A stretch of DNA of 55,360 bases from Polyangiaceae bacterium (lineage in GTDB: Bacteria; Myxococcota_A; Polyangia; Polyangiales; Polyangiaceae). Below, piece by piece: positions 8,700 to 17,348 of the stretch. The translations under genes were made by a program, and so were the position numbers. Below the pieces are notes generated by a model. That model did not search any database. It saw only the letters and a program-made list of their open reading frames with translations, and was not told the origin of the DNA. Every line of letters begins with the position of its first letter. The stretch's first letter is position 1. The stretch is taken from NCBI GenBank assembly GCA_025937835.1, contig JAICQO010000039.1, positions 1 through 55,360 on the forward strand. Reading direction: 5' to 3'.

Positions 8700-9707
8700 C
8701 TAGCGAGCGCCAGCCTGGGCGAGCTCATGCGGTTCCGGCGGGTGCGCGGCCACGGGCGAGGGACGGAGAACGCCGAGCAGGTTGCGGAGTAGGAAGCCGA
8801 CGACCACGGATACCGGCGCGCGCGGCGGGCGAGAGCCGCGGACGCGGGGGCGCTCGCCGGACGGCGCATACAGGTTGCCCGCCGTAGCCGCTTCGAGCTC
8901 GTAGCCGAAGTGCCACTCGCTCAGGGCATGGAACACCAGGCGCTCCACCGTGCGCGGGAAGAGCGCGTGCATCCCCAGGCCGAGCAGGGCGCTGCGTGGC
9001 ACGTGGCGCTCTCGTCGTGGGTTGTCTGCCAGATCCACGAGCGCCCTCGCCACGACGCCCGGGTCTTGCGCGGGAGCCATGGCGTGCGCGTCGTGCCCGA
9101 GGTGGTTCGCACCGCTCTCGAAATGCGGAGTGTTGAAGGCGTACGGGAGCAGCGTGCAAACGTGGATATCCCGGGCAGGCGCGACCTCGGCGCGCAGCGC
9201 CTCCGACAGCCCGCGCAACGCGAACTTGCTGATCACGTAGGAAGGCACGAACGGTTGCCCGATCTTGCTCAGGATCGAGCCCACGTTGATCAGGACGCCG
9301 CGCTGTTGCTTGCGAAAGACGGGCAGGGCGGCGCGGGCTCCGTGGATCGCGCCGAACAGGTTGACCTCGATCACGCGCCGGTGTTCTTCGAGCGGAGCTT
9401 GCTCGAGGGAGCCGAACAGCGTCACTCCCGCGTTGTTGACCCAGACGTCGATGCCGCCGAAGGTCTGAACCGCGGCCTCCGCCAAGCGCTGGACGTCCTC
9501 CTCGCGCGTGACGTCTCCGACGAGGGCGACCGTGCGGGCGCCAGCGCGCTCGCAAATCTCGGCAGTCTCTCGCAGCGCGTCCTCTCGGCGGGCGCCGAGC
9601 ACGAGGTTGTCGCCGCGGCTCGCGAAGCGCACGGCAGCCGCGCGCCCGAGACCCGACGACGCGCCAGTTATCACCACGGTCCGCGCGCGCTGAGCGTTGG
9701 TCACCAT
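8700..9707 (-). CDS. SDR-family oxidoreductase with C-terminal extension
   Basis: 335 residues. Classical short-chain dehydrogenase features: cofactor motif TGASSGLGRAA (~15-25), D-V after strand four, NNAGV (~91), catalytic Ser in NVGSIL, and YVISK as the Tyr-x-x-x-Lys pair (~158-162). The first ~250 residues form the Rossmann domain. The remaining ~85 are a proline/arginine-rich extension with a hydrophobic stretch (V-S-V-V-V-G-F-L-L), as in membrane-associated SDRs. The substrate is unknown. It lies 59 bp downstream of galK and 9 bp upstream of the FAD oxidoreductase on the same strand. Confidence 0.85.
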   Translation of the reverse strand: MVTNAQRARTVVITGASSGLGRAAAVRFASRGDNLVLGARREDALRETAEICERAGARTVALVGDVTREEDVQRLAEAAVQTFGGIDVWVNNAGVTLFGSLEQAPLEEHRRVIEVNLFGAIHGARAALPVFRKQQRGVLINVGSILSKIGQPFVPSYVISKFALRGLSEALRAEVAPARDIHVCTLLPYAFNTPHFESGANHLGHDAHAMAPAQDPGVVARALVDLADNPRRERHVPRSALLGLGMHALFPRTVERLVFHALSEWHFGYELEAATAGNLYAPSGERPRVRGSRPPRAPVSVVVGFLLRNLLGVLRPSPVAAHPPEPHELAQAGAR

Positions 9708-9766
9708 CGTTCCGTATCACCTGCAGAGAGCAATTGCTCCTTCAATCGACGGCTGCGCGATCTTCA

Positions 9767-10945
9767 TCAGTCTTCGAGAGCGTGCTCGCACACGCCGTTG
9801 CTCGGCTGACTCACCGTCAAAAACTTCGGTACGATCCCGAACTCTTTGCGTGAATGAAGCTCGAGCCGTTCGAGCAAAAATGGGATGGACGCTTCCTCGA
9901 CCAGCGCGATCGCAGAGCCGCCGAAGCCGCCGCCGGTCATGCGCGCTCCGAACACGCCCGGTACCGAGGCCGCGGTTTCGACCGCGACATCGAGCTCGCG
10001 ACACGAGACCTCGTAGTCGTCCCGGAGCGAGGCGTGAGAAGCCCTCATCAGTTCGCCGAAGGCGTTGAAATTCCCCGATTCCAGGGCAGAAACTGCCGAT
10101 ACGGTGCGCTCGATTTCGCGTACGACGTGGCGGCAGCGCCGGAACGTCTCCCGCTGCAGGAGCGGCTCACCTCGATTCAAGAGCTCTTCTGAGACATCGC
10201 GGAGCGAGCGAATGTTCGGATCGAGGCGCGAGAGCACCGTCACTCCCTTCTGACATTCGGCGCGCCGAGCGTTGTACTCCGAGGTCGCGAGCGCGTGCCG
10301 CACCGTGGTGTCGCAGATCACGATCCGCAGGCTCCCGAGCCGGAGCGGGATGGGGCGAGTCTCGAGTGAGCGGCAATCGATCGACAGCGCGTGATCGCGA
10401 GTGGCGAGCGCGACGATGAATTGGTCCATGATGCCGCACAAGGTGCCAACGTATTCGTGCTCCGCGGCTTGAGCAGCCAGCGCCAGCTTTCTTCGATCCG
10501 GCTCCGACGGATCGCGAAGCCGGACCAACGCGTAGCCGACGGCTACCTCGAGCGCAGCGGAGGAGGAGAGCCCCGCGCCCGGAGGGATGTCGCTCCGAAT
10601 CCACAGATCCGCCCCGGAAACCGGCATGTTTCGCTTGTCGAGGCTGCGCGCCGTGCCCTCGACGTAGTCGCCCCACAGGCCGCGCCGCGCGTGCGGTGGA
10701 GCGTCGAGATCGAAATCGATGAGCTCGTTCATCTCTTCCGAGTGAACGCGAAAGCGTCGATCGGAACGCGCGGCAGCCGCCACGTACGTGCGCGAATCGA
10801 TGGCCATGGGCAGCACGAACCCGTCGTTGTAGTCCGTGTGTTCGCCGATCAGATTGACGCGGCCCGGAGCGGAGAACAGGCGCGGCTCCGCGCCGAAGCG
10901 AGCTCGAAAGCGTGCCGTGAGCGCTCGAAGAGAGGTGTCCTGCAC
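9767..10945 (-). CDS. galK: Galactokinase
   Basis: 392 residues, normal length for the GHMP-kinase family member that phosphorylates galactose to galactose-1-phosphate. The galactokinase signature GRVNLIGEHTDYN lies at residues ~28-40. The ATP-binding motif PPGAGLSSSAALE is near 120-135 and the C-terminal GHMP motif TGGGFGGSAIAL near 340-352. It is divergent from glf with a 202-bp gap that presumably holds both promoters. Together with a UTP transferase and epimerase not seen here, it could supply UDP-galactose, the substrate of the mutase encoded next door. Confidence 0.95.
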   Translation of the reverse strand: MQDTSLRALTARFRARFGAEPRLFSAPGRVNLIGEHTDYNDGFVLPMAIDSRTYVAAAARSDRRFRVHSEEMNELIDFDLDAPPHARRGLWGDYVEGTARSLDKRNMPVSGADLWIRSDIPPGAGLSSSAALEVAVGYALVRLRDPSEPDRRKLALAAQAAEHEYVGTLCGIMDQFIVALATRDHALSIDCRSLETRPIPLRLGSLRIVICDTTVRHALATSEYNARRAECQKGVTVLSRLDPNIRSLRDVSEELLNRGEPLLQRETFRRCRHVVREIERTVSAVSALESGNFNAFGELMRASHASLRDDYEVSCRELDVAVETAASVPGVFGARMTGGGFGGSAIALVEEASIPFLLERLELHSRKEFGIVPKFLTVSQPSNGVCEHALED

Positions 10946-11147
10946 GCCGCTCAGCGTAGGACCGAGCGCGCCCCGTTCAAGTCAAAGCCTGTTCGACACA
11001 GGAACGCCTCGGCACGCGCCCGTTGGGGCGTTTCGGTCTGCAGCTGCCGGGGCCCGCGGGATTGCGCGCTGGCGGATCTCCCGCGCGAACCAGCGGCTCG
11101 TGTCGCTCGAAGCGGGCGGCACCGCTCTTGCACCGGCGCCGCAACTG

Positions 11148-12263
11148 ATGTTCGATTACCTGATTGTCGGTGCCGGATTTGCCGGCAGCGTTTTGGCGGA
11201 GCGGCTGTCGGGTGCGGGCAAGAGCGTGCTCCTCTGCGACAAGCGGCCGCATGTCGGGGGCAACGCGTTCGACTTCGAGGATGAGGCCGGGATCCTGATC
11301 CACAAGTACGGGCCCCACATTTTTCACACCAAGTCCCAGCGGATCTTCGGCTACCTGTCGCGGTTCACCGACTGGCGGCCCTACGAGCACCGCGTGCTCG
11401 CCCACGTGGATGGCAAGCTGCTCCCGTTCCCAATCAACGTGGACACCGTGAATCAGCTCTACGGCCTCAGCCTGACGCCGGAAGAGGTGGCAGAGTTCTT
11501 CGCCAAGCGAGCGGAACCGCTCGGCCAGTGCCGGACCTCCGAGCAGGCCGTGGTCAGCAAGATCGGCCGCGAGCTCTACGAGAAGTTCTTTCGCTATTAC
11601 ACGCGAAAGCAGTGGGGCCTCGACCCGTCCGAGCTGGACGCGTCGGTGGCTGCGCGCGTGCCGGCGCGGTGCGACCACGACGACCGGTATTTCACCGACG
11701 AATACCAGTTCATGCCAGTTCGCGGCTACACGGAGCTGTTCCGGAAAATGCTGTCGAGCCCGCGCATCTCACTCGCGCTCGACGCGGACTACCACGAGCT
11801 GCAGCGGACTGCGCGTTTTCGCCACTTGATCTACACGGGCCCAATCGACGCATTCTTCGACTATCGGTATGGACCGCTTCCTTATCGTTCTCTCCGCTTC
11901 AAGTTCGAGACTCACCCCGTGGAGCGCTTTCAACCCGCTGCGGTCATCAACTATCCGAACGAGCACGAGTACACTCGCGTGACGGAGTTCAAGTACCTCA
12001 CGGGCCAGAAGCACCCTTTCACGACGGTGGTCTACGAGTACCCCTGCGATCAGGGCGACCCGTATTACCCGGTGCCTCGGCCCGAGAACGCGGTGTTGTA
12101 CCGAAAATACCAGGCGCTGGCCGACGCGGACCCGAGCGTGAAGTTCGTGGGCCGGCTCGCGACCTATCGCTACTACAACATGGATCAGGTGGTTGGCCAG
12201 GCGCTCGCGCTCGCGGACGCGCTGTGTGACCAAGGACCGGACAGCGCCGTCAACGCCGCGTAG
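11148..12263 (+). CDS. glf: UDP-galactopyranose mutase
   Basis: 371 residues from ATG 11148, which places the FAD motif VGAGFAGSVLAERL at residues ~6-19; upstream in-frame starts would add unrelated sequence. The family interconverts UDP-galactopyranose and UDP-galactofuranose using reduced FAD. Recognisable blocks are G-G-N-A-F-D-F, Y-G-P-H-I-F-H-T (~56-63), T-R-K-Q-W-G-L-D, F-M-P-V-R-G-Y-T, Y-T-G-P-I-D, and the C-terminal G-R-L-A-T-Y-R-Y-Y-N-M-D. It is the first gene of a close-packed plus-strand run and the next gene starts 2 bases after its stop. It implies that a galactofuranose donor is made. Confidence 0.95.
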   Translation: MFDYLIVGAGFAGSVLAERLSGAGKSVLLCDKRPHVGGNAFDFEDEAGILIHKYGPHIFHTKSQRIFGYLSRFTDWRPYEHRVLAHVDGKLLPFPINVDTVNQLYGLSLTPEEVAEFFAKRAEPLGQCRTSEQAVVSKIGRELYEKFFRYYTRKQWGLDPSELDASVAARVPARCDHDDRYFTDEYQFMPVRGYTELFRKMLSSPRISLALDADYHELQRTARFRHLIYTGPIDAFFDYRYGPLPYRSLRFKFETHPVERFQPAAVINYPNEHEYTRVTEFKYLTGQKHPFTTVVYEYPCDQGDPYYPVPRPENAVLYRKYQALADADPSVKFVGRLATYRYYNMDQVVGQALALADALCDQGPDSAVNAA

Positions 12264-12265
12264 TC

Positions 12266-14080
12266 ATGACCTCCGCGCTTTCTTTGCGGGGCTACCCGCG
12301 GCCCATGTTGCGGCGTGCCGAGTGGACGGATCTGAGCGGCAAATGGGAGTTCGCCATCGATCGCGACGGCAGCTGGCACGAGCCGTCGCAAGTCAGCTTC
12401 GATCGCGAGATCGAGGTGCCGTTCGCCATCGAGTCCCAGCGCAGCGGCATCGGCGACGACACACCGATTTCCGGTTGCTGGTATCGGCTGCGCTGGCTGC
12501 CGCCGGCCCTGACGCCCGAGCAGCGCCTGCTCTTGCACTTCGGCGCGGTCGATTACGCCGCCGCCGTGTTCTGCAACGGGCAGCTCGTGACTCGTCACCA
12601 GGGCGGCTACACGCCGTTCTACGCCGACGTCACGGGACACGTGCGCGTCGGCCAGCATCTCGAAATCGTCGTGCACGCGTACGACGAGCCGCACGACTTG
12701 GCGAAGCCTCGCGGCAAGCAGGATTGGCAGCCGAAAGCGCACTCGATCTGGTACCCGCGCACGACCGGGATCTGGCAAACCGTGTGGGCGGAGCGAGCGC
12801 CCGCTAGCCGCATCGAAACTCTGCGGCTGTCTTCGAAGCTCGAGACCTGGGAGATCGCGCTGTCGGCGCGCGTCGTCGCCGAGGTGCCGCAGTTGCTGCG
12901 CCTCTCGGTGCGGTTGACGGCGGGCGGTCAGCTGTTGGCTTCCGACGTCTATTCGGTCGTCTCCGGCGAGGTCCACCGCCGCATCGCCCTGTCGGATCCC
13001 GGCATCGACGATTCCAGAAACGTGTTGCTCTGGAGTCCCGAATCTCCCACGCTGATTCAGGTCGAGCTCGAGTTGCTCGACGACGAGGGCAGGGTGCTCG
13101 ACCACGTGGAGAGCCACACCGCGCTCCGCAGCCTGTCCGCGAAGGGTCACCGCCTGCTCTTGAACGGCCGTCCCTATCCGCTGCGAATGGTGCTCGATCA
13201 GGGGTATTGGCCGGATTCCGGCGCGACCGCCCCGGACGACGACGCCGTTCGGCGAGACGTGGAGCTGATCAAGGCGATGGGCTTCAACGGCGCGCGAAAG
13301 CACCAGAAAATCGAGGACCCGCGCTATCTCTACTGGGCCGACGTGCTCGGGCTGCTCGTGTTCGAGGAGATGCCCAGCGCGTATCGGTTCACGCAGGACT
13401 CCATCGAACGGCTGGTGAAAGAATGGTTGGACGTGCTGCGGCGGGATTCATCGCACCCGTGCATCGTGGCCTGGGTACCGTTCAACGAATCCTGGGGCGT
13501 CCCCAACCTGCCCGAGAGCCGCGCGGAGCGGCACTACGTCCAAGCGCTGTATCACCTGACGAGGACAATCGATCCCGACCGGCTAGTGCTCGGCAACGAC
13601 GGCTGGGAGAGCGTGGCGACGGACATCATCGGCATTCACGACTATGACTCGGATCCGGGACGCCTGACGCGGCGCTACAGCGATCGTGAAGCGCTTCCGC
13701 GGCTCCTGACCGAAGAGCGACCCGGGGGGCGCGCGATCGTGGTCGGCGAGCAGCACTCGAACGAGCACCCGATCCTGCTCAGCGAGTTCGGAGGCATCGC
13801 GCTGTCGAAAGACGCGAGCGCTTGGGGCTATTCCCAGGTCCGTTCGCGACAGGATCTTCAGCGGCTCTACACGGAGCTGCTGCGTGCGGTCCACGGGCTG
13901 CGGATGCTGAGCGGGTTTTGCTACACGCAGTTCACCGATACCTACCAGGAGGCGAACGGCCTTCTGTACGCGGATCGCACGCCCAAGTTCCCGATCGAGC
14001 GCATCCGCGCGGCGACGCTCGGCCAGGACGTGCCGCCGGGTACCGAGCCGCCGCCCCCGGGCCAATTCGAAGTCCCATGA
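12266..14080 (+). CDS. Glycoside hydrolase family 2 protein
   Basis: 604 residues. Layout: N-terminal jelly-roll sugar-binding domain (~15-180), immunoglobulin-like domain (~185-285) and a TIM barrel. The acid/base Glu is E408 in VPFNESWG and the nucleophile Glu is E507 in LLSEFGG, both at GH2-consistent places. Family members include beta-galactosidases, beta-glucuronidases and beta-mannosidases; the substrate cannot be read from sequence. No signal peptide is seen, so it appears cytoplasmic, which is unusual for a scavenging enzyme and fits a role in processing a glycan made by the same cluster. It starts 2 bases after glf and overlaps the next gene by ATGA. Confidence 0.9.
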   Translation: MTSALSLRGYPRPMLRRAEWTDLSGKWEFAIDRDGSWHEPSQVSFDREIEVPFAIESQRSGIGDDTPISGCWYRLRWLPPALTPEQRLLLHFGAVDYAAAVFCNGQLVTRHQGGYTPFYADVTGHVRVGQHLEIVVHAYDEPHDLAKPRGKQDWQPKAHSIWYPRTTGIWQTVWAERAPASRIETLRLSSKLETWEIALSARVVAEVPQLLRLSVRLTAGGQLLASDVYSVVSGEVHRRIALSDPGIDDSRNVLLWSPESPTLIQVELELLDDEGRVLDHVESHTALRSLSAKGHRLLLNGRPYPLRMVLDQGYWPDSGATAPDDDAVRRDVELIKAMGFNGARKHQKIEDPRYLYWADVLGLLVFEEMPSAYRFTQDSIERLVKEWLDVLRRDSSHPCIVAWVPFNESWGVPNLPESRAERHYVQALYHLTRTIDPDRLVLGNDGWESVATDIIGIHDYDSDPGRLTRRYSDREALPRLLTEERPGGRAIVVGEQHSNEHPILLSEFGGIALSKDASAWGYSQVRSRQDLQRLYTELLRAVHGLRMLSGFCYTQFTDTYQEANGLLYADRTPKFPIERIRAATLGQDVPPGTEPPPPGQFEVP

Positions 14081-16200
14081 CGGAGCTGGAGCTGTGGGCG
14101 GGAGCCGAGTGCACCGTCAACCGCGTGCACGACGCGTACTTCGATCAGCTGCAGAAGACCCGCGCCTTCGCCCGGCTCGAAGACATCGACCGCCTCGCCG
14201 AGCTCGGGGTGCGCGCCCTGCGTTTCCCCGTGCTCTGGGAGCGCGTGGCGCCGAACGGCCTCGAGAGCGCCGACTTTTCCTGGACGGACGAGCGCCTCGG
14301 GCGGCTTCGCCAGGCCAAGATCCGCCCGATCGTCGCGCTCTTGCATCACGGCAGCGGGCCGCGCGACACGGATCTGTGCGCGCCGGACTTCGTCGAGCGC
14401 TTCGCCGAGTTCGCGCGGTTGGTGGCGCGCCGCTATCCCTGGGTCGAAGACTACACGCCGATCAACGAGCCGCTCACGACCGCGCGCTTCAGCGCCCTTT
14501 ACGGCCATTGGTATCCGCATCGTCGAGATACGGCCAGCTTTCTACGGGCGTTGCTGAACCAGGTCGAGGCGACGTCGGCCGCGATGCTGGCGATCCGCGA
14601 GGTGAACCCGGACGCGCGCTTGGTTCAGACCGAAGATGCGGGCTTCACCCGGTCGACACCGGAGCTTTCTCACCAGGCCCGGTATGAAAATCAACGCCGC
14701 TGGCTGAGCTTCGATCTGCTGTTCGGGCGAGTCGATGACGCCCACCCGCTGCGAGAGCACCTGGAACAGCACGGCATCGAGCTCGAGCGGCTGCTGGCGC
14801 TCGAAGCGCTGCCGTGTCCTCCGGACGTGGTCGGGCTGAACTACTACCTGACGAGTGACCGGTTCCTCGACCAGCGCCTGAATCACTATCCGCCATCCGT
14901 CTGGGGCAGTAACGGCCGAGACCGCTACGCGGACGTCGAGGCCGTGCGGGTGCTCGGCGAAGGGGCTCGCTCTCACGCTCAAGTGCTCACCGAAGCCTGG
15001 AAGCGCTACGGGGCGCCCGTGGCGCTGACGGAGGTCCACCTCGGCTGCGCCCGGGAGCAGCAACTTCGCTGGTTTCGCCGCGCCTGGCAGGACGCGGAGG
15101 CGGCGCGGCGTGCAGGCGCCGACGTGAAGGCGGTCACGCTCTGGTCGCTGTACGGGTCGTTCGATTGGTCGAACCTCGTGACGCGGGAGACCGGCCACTA
15201 CGAACCCGGCGCCTACGACGTGCGCGCCGAACACCCTCGAGAAACCGCGGTGCTGGGCCTTGCCTCGCAGCTCGCCCGCGGGCTACCGGATCAGCATCGG
15301 CTCGCTCGTGCGCCGGGCTGGTGGGAGATGCCGTCGCGCTGGCTTCACTTTCCGAACGGTGGCAGGCGCCCCGATCGCAGCCGTTACGAGCGTGACTCCT
15401 CGCCGCTGTTGGTGATCGGATCGGGTTCCCTGTCGCGCAGCGTGCTTCGGGTCTGCAACGAGCGCGGCATGCCGGTGCTCACGCACGGGACACGCCTCAC
15501 GTCCGATTCACTCTCGTGGGTGCTCCGCGAGCGGCCGTGGGCGATCGTGCTGGCCGTGTCGCGGTTGGGCTTCAGGCGGGCCAAGGCGCTCTTGTCTCCG
15601 CTGTCGGCGCTTCTGGAACGGCTGCCGGTGCTGGCCTTTTCGTCGGACCTGGTCTTCGACGGGAGCTCGGGCCCGTATGTCGAGTCCGATCCGGCGGCGC
15701 AGACGAAGCAAGGCCGCGGCTGGTTCGAGTGGGAAGCAGCGCTTTCTCACGCCGCACCCCACGCGCTGGTGGTTCGCACCGGACCGCTCCTGGATCCGGC
15801 GACGGACGACGACCCCTTGAGCCGTGCGCTGTCGCGCCTGGAGCAGGGGCTTTCCGTGAGGTTCCCGGACCAGGAGCGGATCACGCCTTCCTACGCGCCG
15901 CATCTGATCGAAACCGCCCTCGACCTCTTGGTGGATGGCCATCGGCAGCTCTGGCACCTGGCATCCCCGTCGGCGTGCTCTCCCTTGGAGCTGATCCACG
16001 CGATCGCGGAGCGTGCCACGGTAGGGACGCGAACCCTGGGGGCCGGCGCGGCGTCGATCGAGGGCCTCGCCCGGGGTGGCGGCGGCTCGCGAGCGCTTTC
16101 GAGCCTGAGAGGCATGCCCATGCCGGACTTGCACCGAGTCATCGCCGAATACGCGGCTTTATTCCTCGGGCGCCGCAGCGGCTTCGGGCGGACCGGATAG
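14077..16200 (+). CDS. GH1-like glycosidase fused to an RmlD-like reductase domain
   Basis: 707 residues from ATG 14077, which overlaps the previous stop (ATGA). Residues ~1-400 form a (beta/alpha)8 glycosidase of the GH1 type: acid/base Glu E131 in TPINEP, nucleophile Glu E319 in ALTEVHLG, and a W-S-L-Y-G-S-F-D-W block. Residues ~444-700 resemble dTDP-4-dehydrorhamnose reductase (RmlD): VIGSGSLSRSV as the nucleotide loop, FSSDLVFDG at 521-529 and a P-Y-x-E-S-D block. The Tyr-x-x-x-Lys catalytic pair expected ~20 residues later is absent; that stretch reads Q-G-R-G-W-F-E-W-E. The second half may therefore bind a sugar nucleotide without reducing it. No signal peptide is visible. Confidence 0.88.
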   Translation: MTELELWAGAECTVNRVHDAYFDQLQKTRAFARLEDIDRLAELGVRALRFPVLWERVAPNGLESADFSWTDERLGRLRQAKIRPIVALLHHGSGPRDTDLCAPDFVERFAEFARLVARRYPWVEDYTPINEPLTTARFSALYGHWYPHRRDTASFLRALLNQVEATSAAMLAIREVNPDARLVQTEDAGFTRSTPELSHQARYENQRRWLSFDLLFGRVDDAHPLREHLEQHGIELERLLALEALPCPPDVVGLNYYLTSDRFLDQRLNHYPPSVWGSNGRDRYADVEAVRVLGEGARSHAQVLTEAWKRYGAPVALTEVHLGCAREQQLRWFRRAWQDAEAARRAGADVKAVTLWSLYGSFDWSNLVTRETGHYEPGAYDVRAEHPRETAVLGLASQLARGLPDQHRLARAPGWWEMPSRWLHFPNGGRRPDRSRYERDSSPLLVIGSGSLSRSVLRVCNERGMPVLTHGTRLTSDSLSWVLRERPWAIVLAVSRLGFRRAKALLSPLSALLERLPVLAFSSDLVFDGSSGPYVESDPAAQTKQGRGWFEWEAALSHAAPHALVVRTGPLLDPATDDDPLSRALSRLEQGLSVRFPDQERITPSYAPHLIETALDLLVDGHRQLWHLASPSACSPLELIHAIAERATVGTRTLGAGAASIEGLARGGGGSRALSSLRGMPMPDLHRVIAEYAALFLGRRSGFGRTG

Positions 16201-16206
16201 AGGACC

Positions 16207-17331
16207 ATGAACGAGCCCAACGACCTGGTTTGCTTTTCCCATCTGCGCTGGAACTTCGTTTTTCAGCGCCCCAACCACTTGATGGAACGCTGCTCGCGCG
16301 AGCGCCGCGTGTTCTTCGTCGAGGAGCCGGTGTTCGACGCGGAGCAGCCCGGTATCAGCGTCGATCACATCGAAGACTTGTTCGTGGTCGTGCCGCGGCT
16401 CCCGCGCGATACGGTGGCGAAAGACGTGCCGTCGCTGCTCGCCGAGTGCTTCGCGCAGCTGTTCCGGCAGTTCGAGATCAAGGACGCGATCGCCTGGTAT
16501 TACACTCCGATGTCGCTGCTCGCGACGCGAGAGTTGCAGTTCTCGATGGTGGTCTACGACTGCATGGATCAGCTGTCCGCCTTCTACGGAGCCCCGCCGG
16601 AGCTCGTGACGCTCGAACGCGAGCTGCTCTCGATTGCGCGCCTGGTCTTCACGGGCGGGCAGAGCCTCTACGAAGAGAAGCGCTACCAGCACCCGAACGT
16701 GCACGCCTTCCCGAGCAGCGTGGACGCCGCCCACTTCGGCCGAGCCCGGCAGGCCTTGCCGGAACCTGCGGATCAGGGGCATATTCCTCACCCCCGCCTG
16801 GGCTTTTACGGCGTGATCGACGAGCGGATGGACCTCGATTTACTCGCGTACGTGGCGCGGGAGCGGCCGAGCTGGCAGCTCGTGCTGATCGGGCCGGTCG
16901 TCAAGATCGACCCCGAAGTTCTGCCGCAAGCTCCGAACCTACACTACCTCGGCATGAAGGAGTACCGTCAGCTCCCCGACTACCTGTCGGGCTGGGACGT
17001 GGCCATCATGCCGTTTGCCGAAAACGAAGCGACGCGCTTCATCAGTCCGACCAAGACGCTCGAGTACTTGGCCGGCGGACGCCCCGTCGTCTCGACGCCG
17101 ATCCGCGACGTCGTGAATCCGTACGCGGACGAAGGGCTGGTTCGCTGCGCGCGCCGCGACGGCTTCGTCGAGGCCGTCGAGGCCGCGCTCGCCGAAGGTT
17201 TCGCTCCGATCCGGGCGCGCGTGGACGAGCTTTTGGCCAGAACGTCCTGGGACCGCACTTGGTCCGAGATGTCCAATTTGCTGAACCAGCACCTGCCGGC
17301 ACGCCCCGAGCCGGTGAAGGCCGCGGGATAG
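16207..17331 (+). CDS. Glycosyltransferase, GT-B fold
   Basis: 374 residues, starting 6 bases after the fusion gene with GAGG upstream of the ATG. The N-terminal half begins with L-R-W-N-F-V-F-Q-R-P-N-H-L-M, typical of a cluster-associated GT-B group. The C-terminal half has L-G-F-Y-G-V-I-D-E, then the donor-site block P-T-K-T-L-E-Y-L-A-G-G-R-P-V-V-S-T (residues ~280-296), as in GT4-like enzymes. No membrane segment or signal peptide is seen. Donor and acceptor are unknown; the position after glf makes UDP-galactofuranose or another UDP-sugar a reasonable candidate, by inference. Confidence 0.88.
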   Translation: MNEPNDLVCFSHLRWNFVFQRPNHLMERCSRERRVFFVEEPVFDAEQPGISVDHIEDLFVVVPRLPRDTVAKDVPSLLAECFAQLFRQFEIKDAIAWYYTPMSLLATRELQFSMVVYDCMDQLSAFYGAPPELVTLERELLSIARLVFTGGQSLYEEKRYQHPNVHAFPSSVDAAHFGRARQALPEPADQGHIPHPRLGFYGVIDERMDLDLLAYVARERPSWQLVLIGPVVKIDPEVLPQAPNLHYLGMKEYRQLPDYLSGWDVAIMPFAENEATRFISPTKTLEYLAGGRPVVSTPIRDVVNPYADEGLVRCARRDGFVEAVEAALAEGFAPIRARVDELLARTSWDRTWSEMSNLLNQHLPARPEPVKAAG

Positions 17332-17348
17332 TTCGAGCGCAGAGCCTC

